Shown here: in pieces, positions 24,001 through 35,524 of the stretch
How the letters are laid out: each line of letters opens with the position of its first letter
How positions within the stretch are numbered: position 1 is the stretch's first letter
Assembly: GCF_016808335.1 (NCBI RefSeq)
Contig: NC_053149.1
Span: forward strand, 27,215,339 to 27,279,338
Direction: 5' to 3'
From: Panicum virgatum
Taxonomy: Eukaryota > Streptophyta > Magnoliopsida > Poales > Poaceae
DNA: 64,000 bases
The notes under the pieces: model-generated
What the model saw: the letters and a program-made list of their open reading frames with translations, nothing else
The model's database searches: none
Told to the model about the DNA's origin: nothing
Made by a program: the position numbers and the translations under genes

Positions 24001-24851
24001 TCGGAGTTCAAACGGGGCGGCGGCGGCGTTCTGAGGTGTGGGAGCGAGGAATGAGCGGAAGAAAGATGGGAATGGGTTTCTGGGGTTCTTTTATTGCTCG
24101 TGCGCGCGCGAGGAGAAGGCGGTGGCCTCTGCAGCGAGCTCGCCACCGCGGAGGCGAGGTGGCGGCGGCGCGGACGATTCTGGGCTCGGCGGGGGGCGTG
24201 GCACGGCCGGGGGGGCTCCAGCGCGAGGCAACAGGCGAGGGAGGAGGAGCAGCGCGACGCGTGGGCGCCAGCGCGAAGCAAGAGGTGGCCGGGAAGGCTC
24301 TCCATGGCGCCGGCGGTGGCGCTCTGTACAGCGGCGGCGAGAACAGAGCAGGAAGCTGGAGGAAGGGGAAAAGGGCGTAAACAAAATTTCTGAAATTTCC
24401 AGGGACTAGTCTGTAAACTAGCGATAACTTTTAAAATAGGGCTCAAATGAAAAAGTGCCCAACATGAAAGTTGTTCAACTTTTCAAGATCTACAACTTTG
24501 ATGTTGTGCAAAAATTTATTTGACCAAAGGATAGAGAGATAATTTTGAAAACATAGAAGGGAATTTGAATTCAAAGGAAACTTGCCTTTTTCAATGAAAT
24601 TTCACTTCAAACATGGGCTGATTTGAAAAGTTTCCTGCCAAGCAATAAATGCACTGAATTTTGCAAAAACACCCTCCACAAAAGCTATAACTGCACAACC
24701 TATTCAAATATAACTGCAGAAAGAACCTTGCATAAAATCATAATTACACATATAACATTTATATTTACAAAAAGATCCCTTTTCAAGCAATTCAAGCATA
24801 TGATGCATACAATAGATACACAACTACTGTGCAGACACCTAGGGTGTTACA
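21041..24851 (-). repeat. 5' LTR of the LARD-like element
   Basis: 3,811 bp, near-identical to 15960-19769. As the element is minus-oriented, this is the promoter copy. I could not place a core promoter with confidence. Confidence 0.92.
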
Positions 24852-25157
24852 ATTATCACAATACTTTGTTTGCAAAAATTTTATCTCACCACTCTGTTAG
24901 AGTTCGTGAGGATAAAACAACTTAAGAGCAATATGCTTCGTGATATTGCTCTATATGTAGCCTGTTTGCATCTGAATAACACAAGCAATATTATCCTCAT
25001 AGATAATGGTTGGTGATTCCAAAGAACTAATACAACATTACCGCTGTATGAGGTTAACCATTCTGCGAAGCCATACACACTCTCGTGATGCTTCATAAAG
25101 TGCAATTATCTCAGAATGATTTGTGGAAGTTGCCACTAATGTCTGTTTAGACGATTT

Positions 25158-26170
25158 CTAGGAAATGGCAGTTCCACCATGTGAGAAAACGAATCCTGTC
25201 TGCGATCTGGCATTATGGGGATCAGACAAATAGGCAGCATTAGTGTATCCAACCAATGTAGGATCTTGGTTTTTCTGATAGAACAAACCCAAGTCCTTAG
25301 TGCCATTCAGGTATCTGAGGATCTGTTTCCCTCCTACCCAATGACGTTTCGTCGGAACAGCACTATGTCTTGCAAGTAAATTCACCGCGAAAGCAATATC
25401 AGGCCTGGTGCTATTTGCGAGATACATAAGTGCTCCAATGAGGCTGAGATATGGGAATTCCGACCCAAGTATCTCTTCTCCCTCGTCCCGTGGTCGAAAA
25501 ACATCTTTTTCGAGATCAACCGATCTTACTACCATGGGAACCTTGGCTGGATATGACTTATCCATATTGAATTTCTCCAATATTTTCTGGATATAGGCAG
25601 ACTGGTGCACTAGGATTCCTGAATGAAGGTGCTCAATTTGCAATCCAATGCAAAATTTGGTTTTACCCAAATCCTTCATCTCAAACTCCGTCTTAAGATG
25701 ATTGCGAGCTTCATCAATATTGGGCAATCATCACTGTTGGAGTAACCTTTCTTCATAAGTTACTCACTCAGTCGGTTGTACCACGTTAGTCCTAACTGCT
25801 TAAGGCCATACAAAGACCTTTTCAGTTTTACACAATACATGTTGCGGTTCGGGCCCTGATTCGGTATAGAAATCCCATCGGGAACTTTCATATAAATATC
25901 CGAATCAAGTGACCCATACAGATATGCGGTCACTACGTCCATGAAAAGCATAGATAGACGCTTTTGTTCTGCCAATGATATTAGATATCGGAACGTAATT
26001 CCACTCATAACTGGAGAATATGTTTCATTAAAATCAACTCCGGGTCTCTGCATAAACCCTTCTGCTACTAGCCTTGCTTTGTATCTCACCACCTTATTGT
26101 TTTCATTCCATTTCCGAACGAAAACCCATTTAAAACCCACAGGGAAAATTTTAGGAGGTGTAGGTATCAC
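25158..26170 (-). pseudogene. Copia reverse transcriptase/RNase H remnant
   Basis: Two frames (26170-25760 and 25727-25158). The first carries the RT fingers/palm start (RYKARLVAEGFMQRPGVDF and a MDVVTAYLYG palm motif). The second resumes at MKDLGKTKFCIGLQIEHL and runs through thumb/connection to RNase H. The segment between them that should hold the YVDD catalytic box is missing: the frame passes from a short DDCP-like stretch directly into NIDEARNHLK. In RNase H the catalytic Asp is replaced (VGYTNAAYLSDP, where GYTDADY-type is usual). The domain cannot be active. Confidence 0.85.
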
Positions 26171-26185
26171 TGATGAAAATACCTC

Positions 26186-26715
26186 TCACTTAGCAAGCGA
26201 GGCTAACTCCGCATCAATTGCCTCCTTCCATTTATCCCAATCTAAGCGCCTCTTGCACTCTGCCATAGACTTAGGTTCTGGATTTTTATGGAGATTCTCA
26301 GCAATTGATTCGGAGAAGGATATGTCGACAACTGTAGCCTTACGATCATATGTCTCTCCAGTATTAAGATAATTTATGTAAATTTCTTGTATCCCCTTCG
26401 ACGGTTCGTCATTTCCCAATACGCCCCCGTCAGGGTGTTCCGAAGTCCCAGCATCAGAAAAGGTGTGCACTGTTGATGCGGGATGTGGAATTTTACTATC
26501 CACTTCAGTTCTCTCAACTGACTGTTGAGTCATATTTGCTGGTCAAGAAGGAGTATCCTTCTCTTTCCTATTGCGCTCGAGAAGCCGCACCTGCAGGAAT
26601 TATTGCCGTACTTCTGCCACTCTTCATAGAATAAGGAAGTTGAATAGTTTATTTGGTATATAGGACTTTGTGACGTCTTTACCAGCAATAAATTGGTCTG
26701 GCAGATTATTTGCAA
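26186..26715 (-). pseudogene. Copia spacer between integrase and reverse transcriptase, decayed
   Basis: Fragments in two frames (26715-26530 and 26533-26186). The latter includes MAECKRRLDWDKWKEAIDAE, the usual lead-in to the Copia RT domain where the polyprotein warms into (W)xxAI/DAEL. It continues into the RT remnant after an in-frame stop. Confidence 0.65.
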
Positions 26716-26774
26716 TATTTTGCAAATTCAGAATCCTTAGAACTTGCAGTTCGGATTCCTAAGTATGATTATCC

Positions 26775-27961
26775 TCATTGGTGATGCCCCCTTGCATCCC
26801 AGTTTATTTCCTGGCTTTCAGCGTGGTACTTAAATTCTCCCCCTAAAGCTGGAAAATGATCTTCATTGAAGATACTATTAGCGAACCGGGCCATGAGCAA
26901 ATCCCCATTTAGGGGTTCCAGGTATTTTATGATCAACGGAGATATAAATCTCACATAGATCCCCAATTTCCTATGAGGTCCCATCGATGTTCGCTTGGGT
27001 GGTGAGATCGGTACGTAAACGCAACCGATTTTCCGCAAATGGGAAATACTTGGAGGATGACCACGCACCATTTGCAGTGGGGAAGCTGAATGGTAAGCAG
27101 TTGGGCGAGGTTGTATCAAGTCTGCAGTGTGCAAAACTGCATGACCCCAACACGTTGTTGGTAGATTACAACCTTGCAATATTGGTCTAGCGATAAGCTT
27201 AATCCTCTTGATTAAAGTTTCTACCAATCCATTTTGAGTGTGAACATATGGGACCGAACGACTGATTTGGTCCACATATATCACCTTGGATACGCTCAAG
27301 TAATTTGAGAGGCTCTTCCTTAATTTTGAGATACGACGATCTCAAAATTAATTTCCCAGTAGTACATGAAGTGCACATCACATCCGAAAATTGTGGGAAC
27401 TTAGCACTACTCAAATCATGACCAATAGAATTGCCTATGATTTTCCGAATTATCCCAACTCAGGGATGTCCAAATCGATCATGCCAAACCTGGAATGCAT
27501 CGATAATTTGGAAAATCACCTTGTATGCAACATGCGGTACGGGCTTTATGTACAATCCAGATGGAAGAGATAACACCATTTCAAGTGTCTCGTTGCCTAA
27601 TCCGTTGTCCTTGTGAATAAGAGGAACTCCTCCTTTATTTTCTTCATGTGTCTCAACATGAATACCATTACAACAGATATCTTTGTAGCTTAGGAGGGTA
27701 CGAGTCGCATCAGGATATAACAATGCTTCTTCGATTGTTATCTGCGTACCCTTAGGGAGTACAATAGTGGCTCGTCCAGAACCCACTGTCGTTGCATCGC
27801 GTCCAGCGATGGTTAAAACATTTCCTTCTCTTGGTGAGAGTCTGAAAATATTTTATTTCCCTAAGCACATTATTCGATGAACAACTGTCGACCAGGCACA
27901 TATCTTCCTCCATCGGATCAACTCCCGTAGAAAATCTATATAATTTGCTGAATTTAAACAT
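26775..27961 (-). pseudogene. Copia protease/GAG-pre-integrase/integrase remnant
   Basis: In order on the minus strand: a protease-site relic CLVDSCSSNNVL (27961-27752), a GAG-pre-integrase segment ending FQVWHDRFGHP (27786-27460), an integrase zinc-finger relic with CTSCTTGK (27414-27199), and an integrase C-part beginning around HTQNGLVETLIKRI (27299-26775). Most of the catalytic core that carries the first two acidic residues is absent between the last two pieces. Frames shift at each join. Confidence 0.8.
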
Positions 27962-28159
27962 AAATACTCATGCAAATATATAGAAACACATACGAATGTC
28001 ATAAATATTGTAAACAGAGTGCTAGTACAACCAAAGTAAGAACAACATCATGTCAACAATATTACAAGCCTTGCAAATCAAATTATCTGAATATCTAACA
28101 ACTAGGATAATGAATCTAGTTAAGGTCACCAAAGATGTCGTTGGATTCGTACTCCACGA

Positions 28160-29149
28160 TCATCTTGTCGTCACCCGAAGAAGTCTCCCCCTGATGGGGA
28201 GTCTTGGTCTCACTTGGTCCCGCTCCATTGGAGCCTGGGCCGAAGTGCCAGTCTCATGCTCATGAGTGACGAAGTGTGCTTCATACTTCTTGCCTTGAGC
28301 CTTCTGCCCATTGCCCATGGACTTCTGATACAGATCCACCAGATGCTGAGGAGTCTTACATTTCTTAGCAAAGTGATCGTAACCACACTTGAAGCAAGCC
28401 TTGTTGCCGTTGTTACTTTTAGGCTTAGAAATGCCTTTACCCTTGTTGTTGAAGTTTCCCCGAGGCTTACGGAACTTCTTCCGCTGACCACTAGAATGGT
28501 TTCTAGGATGACTACTAGAGTCACCCCTCCCAGTCCTTTGAGTGACATGCACTTCAGGCAGAGGAGCAGTACCCGGAGGTCGTTGCTGTGAGTTCCAAAC
28601 AGTGAGCTCATGATTTTTCTCTGCCCGACACAAAGTCTAAATCAAATTTGCGTAGACTGTGAAACCCTTCTCACGTTACTGCTGAGTTATGAGTTGCTCT
28701 GATGGAAGCATTGTAGACAATGTCTTCTCAATCTTATCAAGATCAGAGGGCTCCTTCTCACAGAACTTGAGTTTCTGGCATATCTTATGAACAACATGGT
28801 TGTATGCATCCACGGATTTGAAATCCTGGACGCGCAACTGGTTCCACTCATAGAAAGCCTCAGAAAAGACAATCGTCTTTTGCTATTCATACCTTTGCTT
28901 CAGGGAGTCCCACAACCTTAGTGGGTCCATCTCCAACATATATTCAGACTTCAAGTCTGGGTGAATATGGTTTCTTATAATATATAAGGCCCCATACTTC
29001 ACTGTTTCTGGTATAGGTGGATCATTTGTACCAGGTGGAGTCAAACACTAGTACACTCCACGGGTCGACAGACTGACCTTGATGTCCGTCGCCCATTGAG
29101 GAAAGTTGGACCCATCGAGTGCAAGAACCTCGAACTCTTTGACTGCCAT
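28160..29149 (-). pseudogene. Copia gag remnant with zinc knuckle
   Basis: Starts at ATG 29149 (MAVKEFEVLALDGSNFPQWA, the usual Copia gag opening). It is broken by a TAG at 29050-29048 and further stops. The pieces include NHVVHKICQKLKFCEKEP-type gag helices. Near the C-terminus a knuckle reads CFKCGYDHFAKKC, i.e. CX2CX3HX4C, one residue shorter than the canonical CX2CX4HX4C. Lys/Arg/Gly-rich flanks follow. It would package element RNA in an intact copy. Confidence 0.8.
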
Positions 29150-29203
29150 CTTCCTACAAAATCCAATGCCAAATATAAATTATTTGGCATAAACAATGCA
29201 ATT

Positions 29204-29283
29204 ATGCGAATTCAATGAACTTGAATTCCAGCAATAAATTCCAATGCGAATTCAATAAACTTGAATTCCAGCAATAAATTCTC
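29204..29283. repeat. 40-bp tandem repeat, two copies, in the Copia leader
   Basis: ATGCGAATTCAAT..ACTTGAATTCCAGCAATAAA occurs at 29204 and again at 29244. It is non-coding and lies just upstream of gag. Confidence 0.8.
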
Positions 29284-30052
29284 AACCCGATTTGGAATAA
29301 TTATGACGGCAATCATCAGCATAGAGTAGGCCTTATAACTCAAAATTCAAAATTGGATATGCACGTTGAGGATAGTCACCATGTAGAACATAGTATAGAT
29401 CCCGCAGTAGTATAGAGATACTACCTTGTGTATGACCAATTTTAAAATGAATCAAGATAATCTCTAATTTGATGTAAGCCAATGCGAATTCAATTCACAA
29501 ATTGAATTCATGGTAATCACCAAGAATGGTGTAGACCCTTTGTCCAAATTCTATGTCAGAATCTCACTTGGGAATATAGATTACTGCTCGTGTATGACCA
29601 ACATCGAAGAAAATGGAACAATTATTCCAACATAGAGAATTAATATATTGCATTGTATGAAGCATAGCAAAAATGACCATAACTATAAATTTGCAATGTA
29701 ATATTAAAATGACATGGCAATGAACCAAACTTGAGTAGAAACACTATTTACAATCACATATGACCATCAGAAACTACTGATGCATGAACAGTACTTAACA
29801 ATAATAACTAGTATGAAAGTACTGAAATTGATTTGAAAATAACACAGGTAATTGCGCCGGCAAGCTACTCAGGCCTGCCAGCAGTTCCGGCCCAAGCCAA
29901 GGTTGGCCTGGCGGCCACGCCGGCCCGCCAGCATCACTTGGTGAGCGATGGCCTTCAGGCCAGGCCACGCCGGCCTGCAAGCCGCGCGCAGGCCCGCTCG
30001 CCACTTCGGCCCAAGCCGAGCCTGTCTGCAACACCTTTCGGTCCCGCACCGA
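29284..30052. other. Copia leader, AT-rich part then GC-rich GGCC-repeat part
   Basis: 29284-29850 is AT-rich with repeated GAATTC-containing phrases. 29850-30052 is a GGCCTG/CCGGCC-rich low-complexity segment that continues at 30396-30545 on the other side of the foldback element. No gene is seen. Confidence 0.4.
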
Positions 30053-30062
30053 GGCACTCGCC

Positions 30063-30385
30063 GTGTTTTCTTATTTTTATATTTTTCAAAATCGTTTTTT
30101 ACATAAATATATTTTTTGTTTCATAATTTACAGATTTATACCCCTACCGCCCGGCTGCGGGGCGGCCGGCCCCCTGCCGCCCTCCTGCCGGGCGGTAGGG
30201 ACCTTAATGTAAATAAAATTTATTTTTAAAATGATTTTATTTACATTAAGATCCCTACCGCCCGGCAGGAGGGCGGTAGGGGGCCGGCCGCCCCGCAGCC
30301 GAGCGGTAGGGGTATAAATCTATAAATTATGAAACCGAAAATATATTTCTGTAAAAACGATTTTGAAAAAATATAAAAAAAACAC
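30063..30385. mobile_element. foldback (hairpin) element with 10-bp target duplication
   Basis: A 323-bp near-perfect palindrome. The left arm starts GTGTTTTCTTATTTTTATAT and the right arm, reversed, GTGTTTTTTTTATATTTTTT. The arms meet at ~30223 in an A/T-rich loop. The centre of each arm has the same GC-rich block (CTACCGCCCGGC). The 10-bp direct repeat GGCACTCGCC flanks it exactly (30053-30062, 30386-30395). A 9-11-bp duplication fits a Mutator-type foldback MITE. A transcript would form a ~150-bp duplex. Confidence 0.85.
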
Positions 30386-30545
30386 GGCACTCGCCGCGCC
30401 AGCCTGCTGACCGCGTGCCGGCCCACTGGCCGTGCGTCGGCCCGCCTGCAAAACGCGGCTTGCCAGCCGCGCTGGGCTTGGAGCTGTGCACCGGCCTGCC
30501 ATCTTTGGCCGGCTCGTTAGGGGCGCACCGGCCCGAGCAGGCGGT

Positions 30546-32394
30546 TAGAGCATCTCCAAGAGTTTGCTAAAATTAACTTGACAAATCATGTGACTTGGCA
30601 ACTTGCTAAAATATATGCCAAGTTAAAAAGAAGGCTATCTCCAAGAGTTTGGCATTTGAGTTTGGTAAAAATAAAAAACAGGCCCACAAAAATTACCGAT
30701 CAACTAATGCGTCGTTCCTCCCGTCGCCGTTCCTCCCGTCGTACGCCACGCGCCGCGCCGTCGTCCCGTCGCCTGATCAGGAGCCGCGGACTCCAACGCG
30801 TCGGTGGCCATCATCTACTCCGGCCGGCCATCTCCTTCATCTGCATTGAGTAGAATGTCTGACAAGCACTAGCACTCAGATCAACTTTGAAAAGATAATT
30901 AGATACCATATCAACCGAATTAAGTAAACCATTTTAGTTTTAGAATCTTGAGCAAAGTACTAGAAGCAACCTGCTGAACAAATTCAGATCCCTAGATTGA
31001 CTACCAGACAGAGATAGAGTCAGTGGTGACAAAAGCCTTTTCCGCCTCGTCCGACGGCGATGTCTTGGTGAGGAACACGAACAAGAAGGCGATGCAACGC
31101 AACGGGTTCTGTCTCTGACTGGGGTAGGGCAGCGGGCAGTACAGTACTCTGAATTTGCTGAAGGGGGCGAGAGAGCAAGAGGGCGGGGGCGAGCTGAGGT
31201 CAGGATTCTCGAGAGATCTGCAGGGCAGATTGAGATTCCAGGGCGGGGATACAAGCCGATCTCTGATATCCGCCGTCGACATATCGGATCTCTGATATCC
31301 ACCATGACTACGAACAACGATCAAGAAGAAAAATCGAGGAGGAGGTGGCCAAATCAAGGAACTGATCGGGAAAAAGATTAGAGAAGAGGAAGAACGAACC
31401 TGAGATCTGCAGGCGTCGGGATCTGCTGGGGAGGAGGCGGCCTTGGCAATGAGGATGACGGTCGCAGCTACAGGAAAAAATCGCGACCAGAGGCGAGGAA
31501 GTTTCCTCGACCGCGCGGGAAGTCTAGGACCGGCGCCCGATGCCCCGATACGCAGCAGAATACGCACGCGCAAATATGCGTGCATGGACGGGAGGAATGC
31601 CAAGTCCCTAAAAATACCAATCTTGTTTCCTAAACTGTTGGAAACCAAATTTTCTTATTGTGCCAAATTTTCTAGGATGACAACCTCCAAACGATGCTCG
31701 ATGAACCCCAACCGGTCTCCAGCCCCCAAACGCACGCCGCCGCCGCTTCTTTTGCAACCGCCGCCGCCGCCTTTGTAGACCGCCGCCGCCGCCGCTCCAT
31801 GTCGCCGGATCCGCCGCGCCGCTGGCCGGAGCCGCGCCGCCGGCCGGATCAGCCGGTCCGCCACCCGGATCTGGTGGTCTGGTGGCCAAGCGGCGCCTTC
31901 CCGCACCCCTCTCCCCGCCCCTCCCTTAAGATGTTCGCCACCGCCCCACAAGCCCCCTCCTCATCGGAGGATGATGCGAGCGGTGGAGGCGGGGCCGCTA
32001 GGGCAGGGTCGAGTGTGGTCGCGCAGCCGGAGTCCCCTGTGTTGAAGGAGAAGGGCGACTCCCTGCGGCGTTCAGCCCTTGTGCCTCGGCGCACAGGGCC
32101 GGTAGAGTGGGCGAAGGAGGCGCGACGGAGGAGAACGATGGCCTCACGGCGGCGCCGACCTCTGACCTCAAGTTCGGCATGGTGACAGCGTACGGCCGCC
32201 CCTTCTTGCTGGCGAGGAAGACGAAGAACAGAGCCATCAATCGATTCCATGGACGGTGAGCGTTTCGGCATGTACCTCTCGTCGAAACCGATTTCCCGTC
32301 GATGGAGTACGATTCGCCTCTGTTTTCCTGTTCTTCTCAATTTTCTTCTTCTCGACTTGGCCTTTCTCAGTGGTTAAGCGAGTGACTGATAACG
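30546..32394. other. unassigned GC-rich stretch within the Copia element
   Basis: Begins GTTAGAGCATCTCCAAGAG at 30546, an end typical of grass DNA transposons, with a second CTATCTCCAAGAGTTTGGCA phrase at ~30644. Between there and 32394 are two GC-rich, gene-like blocks (30710-31560 and 31690-32240) open in several frames. I cannot identify a protein. It could be a captured gene fragment in an unrecognised insertion, or Copia leader sequence. Confidence 0.35.
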
Positions 32395-32604
32395 TGTAGA
32401 ATGATTCGCGAGTAGAACAGAATGAATGGCAAACCACCAGTAGTCCTTCCATTGATCTATATGTTTATATTTATACAAGGCCAAGGGGCGCCATGAACGG
32501 GCGTCATACACACACTCACGGCAACCGTTCCCCTGAACGGGCACTTGTCAACCGCCTGTTGACTAACATGGATGAGGACACACACAAATATACGATTTGT
32601 AACA
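32395..32604 (-). repeat. 5' LTR of the Copia element
   Basis: A 210-bp copy of the 15339 LTR with a small indel at its left end and in a CA run. Next to it inside the element the minus strand reads CGTTATCAGTCACTCG, at the place of a primer-binding site. Its similarity to the iMet tRNA end is only partial (TATCAG). Confidence 0.88.
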
Positions 32605-32609
32605 GAATT

Positions 32610-33798
32610 CAAGCTGCAGCTGCTGATGCTTGTCGACCTGTAGCTGGATTGGAGCTCGTCCGATTTGGTTGCTCGAGGGAAAATAGAAAAAATAGAGAGA
32701 TAAGAGAGAAGGAAGATTTGGCTTGTCGTCTAATCTGGTTGCTCGATCGGAATTTATGGTGGTGCTTCTGTGTTAGTTGCTGATATGCTAGCTGTGCCGT
32801 GCTCATGGAGAACAAAATAGAGGATGAAAAATCTACGAGATCGAGCTGCTGCTGCTGGAGTTTCACGGAGAAGGAAGGAGCTGTTGCTTGCTGGTGGATT
32901 TGAAGCGCCACGGTGGCCGGCGCATGGCGCGTTGTTGGCAGGCATAGACCGAAAGGCGGAAACTGCGCACGGCCATCACGGACAACGTGAAACAATATCA
33001 ACTTATTGGTGATCAAAGAGGAAGCGCCACATTGGTCTTGCTGGCTGGTTTTCTGCTTCCGGTCAACACGCATACTAGATAGTCTCTTTGCTCGTGTTCA
33101 ACTCCAAGGTATGTAACCTGCTAGATAGCTAGCAGGTTCAATATGTGGCCTTCATCATAGCAACACACATGCATGTTTGACTATTGAGCTCAAAACAAAA
33201 ATTTAATACGCAGAACTGCTAGGAAGTTTGTTATATCATTAGCAAACCATGATGCTGATGGTAACCATACTTTAATCATGTGCGTGGAAAATAATTTTGG
33301 CAGTATTTGACGCTTGACGAGCTCGACCAACCTTGTATTTTTATCTTTATTTCTTTTAGCCAGCATGTAGACTAAAACTTATTCTTATGTATTGAATTGA
33401 CGAGAAGTAAATTGGAGGATTTTAGACCTTCTCATGTAAAGTTGCTGCAGTGTACCATAAGTTTCACATTTTTTCCATATAAGCACTAGAAAACTTCAAA
33501 AGAACAACAATGGTTACACGGAGCAAGGTAAAGTAAAATAGGATAATATAAATAGGTGATTTTATCCTATAGCTACGCATAGATATTTTTGCTAGTAATG
33601 AGTATAATTACACACCTCTGGTGGAAGACTGCAAGGAACGAATCAAACGTTCAAACGGGACAGGAGTTAGGTAGTCGCGTCCGTTGTTTGACGACGCTAA
33701 CCAACCCTTCTTTTTATTTTTGAAGGACCTGACCAACCCTTCTAGAACGAGAAACTTTAAACAAGACGAAACCCCCCTCCCGGCCGCCCGTTTTCCCG
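32610..33798. other. unassigned stretch
   Basis: Sequence between the Copia element and the Harbinger-like element. It includes a purine-rich stretch near 32690 and AT-rich DNA from 33100 to 33600. No gene, repeat or signal is recognised. Confidence 0.4.
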
Positions 33799-34221
33799 TT
33801 AGGCTGTCCGCACTGGGGTCCGGTACCCCATCCTGGAGTACCGGGGAGCGAAAAAATGCGCTGCACCGGTTCCTCTACCGCTCACGCTAAAGTCCATGCA
33901 CGCGCCCGCTTCTGCCAAATCCAGCGTTCTCCCGGACGACTGCAACGCGGCTGCGGCCCCACCTCGCGGCCCCACTTGTGTCGGAAGCCAACTGCCGCCG
34001 CCTCGCCTCGCCTCGAACGCCGCCGCTGCTGCGTTGGCCGAAACCGCCGGCGGTCCCCGTCTGCCGCGGATGGCCACCGCAGCTCCTCCGCATCCAGGGG
34101 CTGCGGCGAGCGCGGGCCCCTAAGCTCCCGGGGCGGCGGCGGCGGTGGAGGCGTGCCGAATCCGCCGAGCAGATCACCAGAGCGGCCGAACCGCGGCGAG
34201 GAAGACCTTGGGGGCGGCGGC

Positions 34222-35130
34222 TGAAGCGTCCCCTCATAAGAGAAGACTTAAATGTGATATAAATATCAGTCACAGGAGGCTGATGACATATTTATTACAT
34301 CAGATGGTTCATCACCGTACAACTCTACGCAGTAATGGGCAGAGGAGCGCCACTATCGCGAGGATTACAACTCATACCCACACAACGATATTAATTATAA
34401 AAAGAGGGTCATCAGAGTCTTGCGCCATGCGGTATCTACTGCGGGTGACCCTAATCCACAGACAAAGCTGGGTGCAGGACGATACCCCTACTCAGCGTCG
34501 TCAGGAACAAAGTCTGGATCTTCTTCTGTAAAAATAAAGGATGGGGTGAGTACAAACGTACTCAGCAAGTCCAACCACAGCCACGGAGGGGAAATAACAG
34601 AATATAATGCACAGAATATTTCAAGGATAAGGATAAGGTTTACTTTGCGGAAAGCTAGATTTTATGCAGGGGTTCATTTGGAAGAAAACATTTCCAAAAC
34701 CAATTTGTAAATAACCCATGGTGTTGATCCACACAGGATCCAAGTTTTAAGCTGCTACCGGACTCCTCATCCGCCGTAGCACACGGCACAACTGCCAGAC
34801 ACTTTTCCAAAACAACTCACGCCAACTCATCCCAAAATAAACACTAGTTATGTGACCACACCATAACTCGCCCAGTACCGTGGGCACGGCTATTCGAATA
34901 GATTCTTAACTCTGCAGAGGTGTGCAACTTTACCCACAAGCGGGGTACCGCAATTCGATCACCTTAGTGTCGGTGCAGATCCCAACAAAGCCATTACCCA
35001 CCTTAGCTAGACCTGACTAGCCATCACGGGATGCACCAAGGGGTTATCGACCTATCACAGAGGTTCTAACCGGGGCATAAGTCACACAGAGTTAATCTCT
35101 TCTCCTTAATCACCCGTTGCTCTCAGCTCT
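34222..35130 (-). repeat. 3' LTR of the Gypsy element, distal part (left of Sirevirus)
   Basis: Matches 56199-57105 of the right LTR, starting TGAAGCGTCCCCTCATAAGA. It ends at the GCTCT target site of the Sirevirus. It contains the GGTGAGTAC..GTACTCAGCAAG motif at 34545-34569. Confidence 0.93.
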
Positions 35131-35524
35131 TGAAAGCATCTAGGCCCCTAATTCGAGTTTTGGTAATTAATGACAACGGTTTGTGGATTAACGAATTCAG
35201 TTGAGATAATGAGTATAGGTTGATCCACGGATGAAAGAGAGTTGATTGGGAGCGTATGGAGTTTTGGAGATGATGAGCAAAGCTCGGGCTCAAGGCAAAG
35301 GTATAAAATAGGGCTTTTGTATTTTACCGGTCACAAGGCGTTTAGTGGATGAAAAGTGACCGGATTTGTTGGATAGATAGCCGTACTATCAAGAGGGGTT
35401 GTGTACTCATGCTTGACGGGTCTTTAGTGCCATTTTGCTCAAAATGTCTAGTTGCATGCATGAGGGCTAACGGCGTTTTGAAAAGATTTGAAAAAGACTA
35501 AGTTTGAAAGCTGACTGAGTAACG

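Larger units (their letters stand above)
15960..24851 (-). mobile_element. LARD-like non-autonomous long-LTR retrotransposon
   Basis: Two ~3.81-kb LTRs (15960-19769 and 21041-24851) enclose only 1,271 bp of internal DNA with no gag or pol. The ATTAT target duplication flanks it (15955-15959, 24852-24856). A perfect iMet primer-binding site, TGGTATCAGAGC on the minus strand, lies at 21038-21027, and a G-rich PPT lies at 19786-19770. It therefore has everything needed in cis and must use proteins from another element. The internal sequence next to the PPT contains GAATCTCGCCCCGAG, resembling the 3' end of pol in the Gypsy element at 49320. This suggests derivation from a Tekay-type parent. It inserted into the Copia element. 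Confidence 0.9.
15339..32604 (-). mobile_element. decayed Ty1/Copia retrotransposon with nested insertions
   Basis: Two short LTRs (15339-15552 and 32395-32604) bracket minus-strand Copia coding fragments in the order gag, protease, integrase, reverse transcriptase, RNase H. The whole is flanked by the 5-bp duplication GAATT (15334-15338 and 32605-32609). Two later insertions enlarge it: the long-LTR element at 15960-24851 and the foldback element at 30063-30385. Removing the first leaves about 8.4 kb. The long leader (29150-32394) may contain further, unrecognised insertions. The coding region has stops, frameshifts and deletions, so the copy is dead. LTR divergence is small (a few differences in ~205 bp by eye), which argues for moderately recent insertion. 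Confidence 0.9.

Noticed and set aside
30578..32240. Frames in the GC-rich blocks of the Copia leader
   Set aside because: Multi-frame open, no recognised domain. Recorded only as an unassigned stretch.
33802..33815. Similarity of the Harbinger-like TIR (GTCCGC) to half of the Sirevirus dyad
   Set aside because: Only six bases are shared, and the TIR is explained by its own inverted partner at 60818 and TTA duplications.
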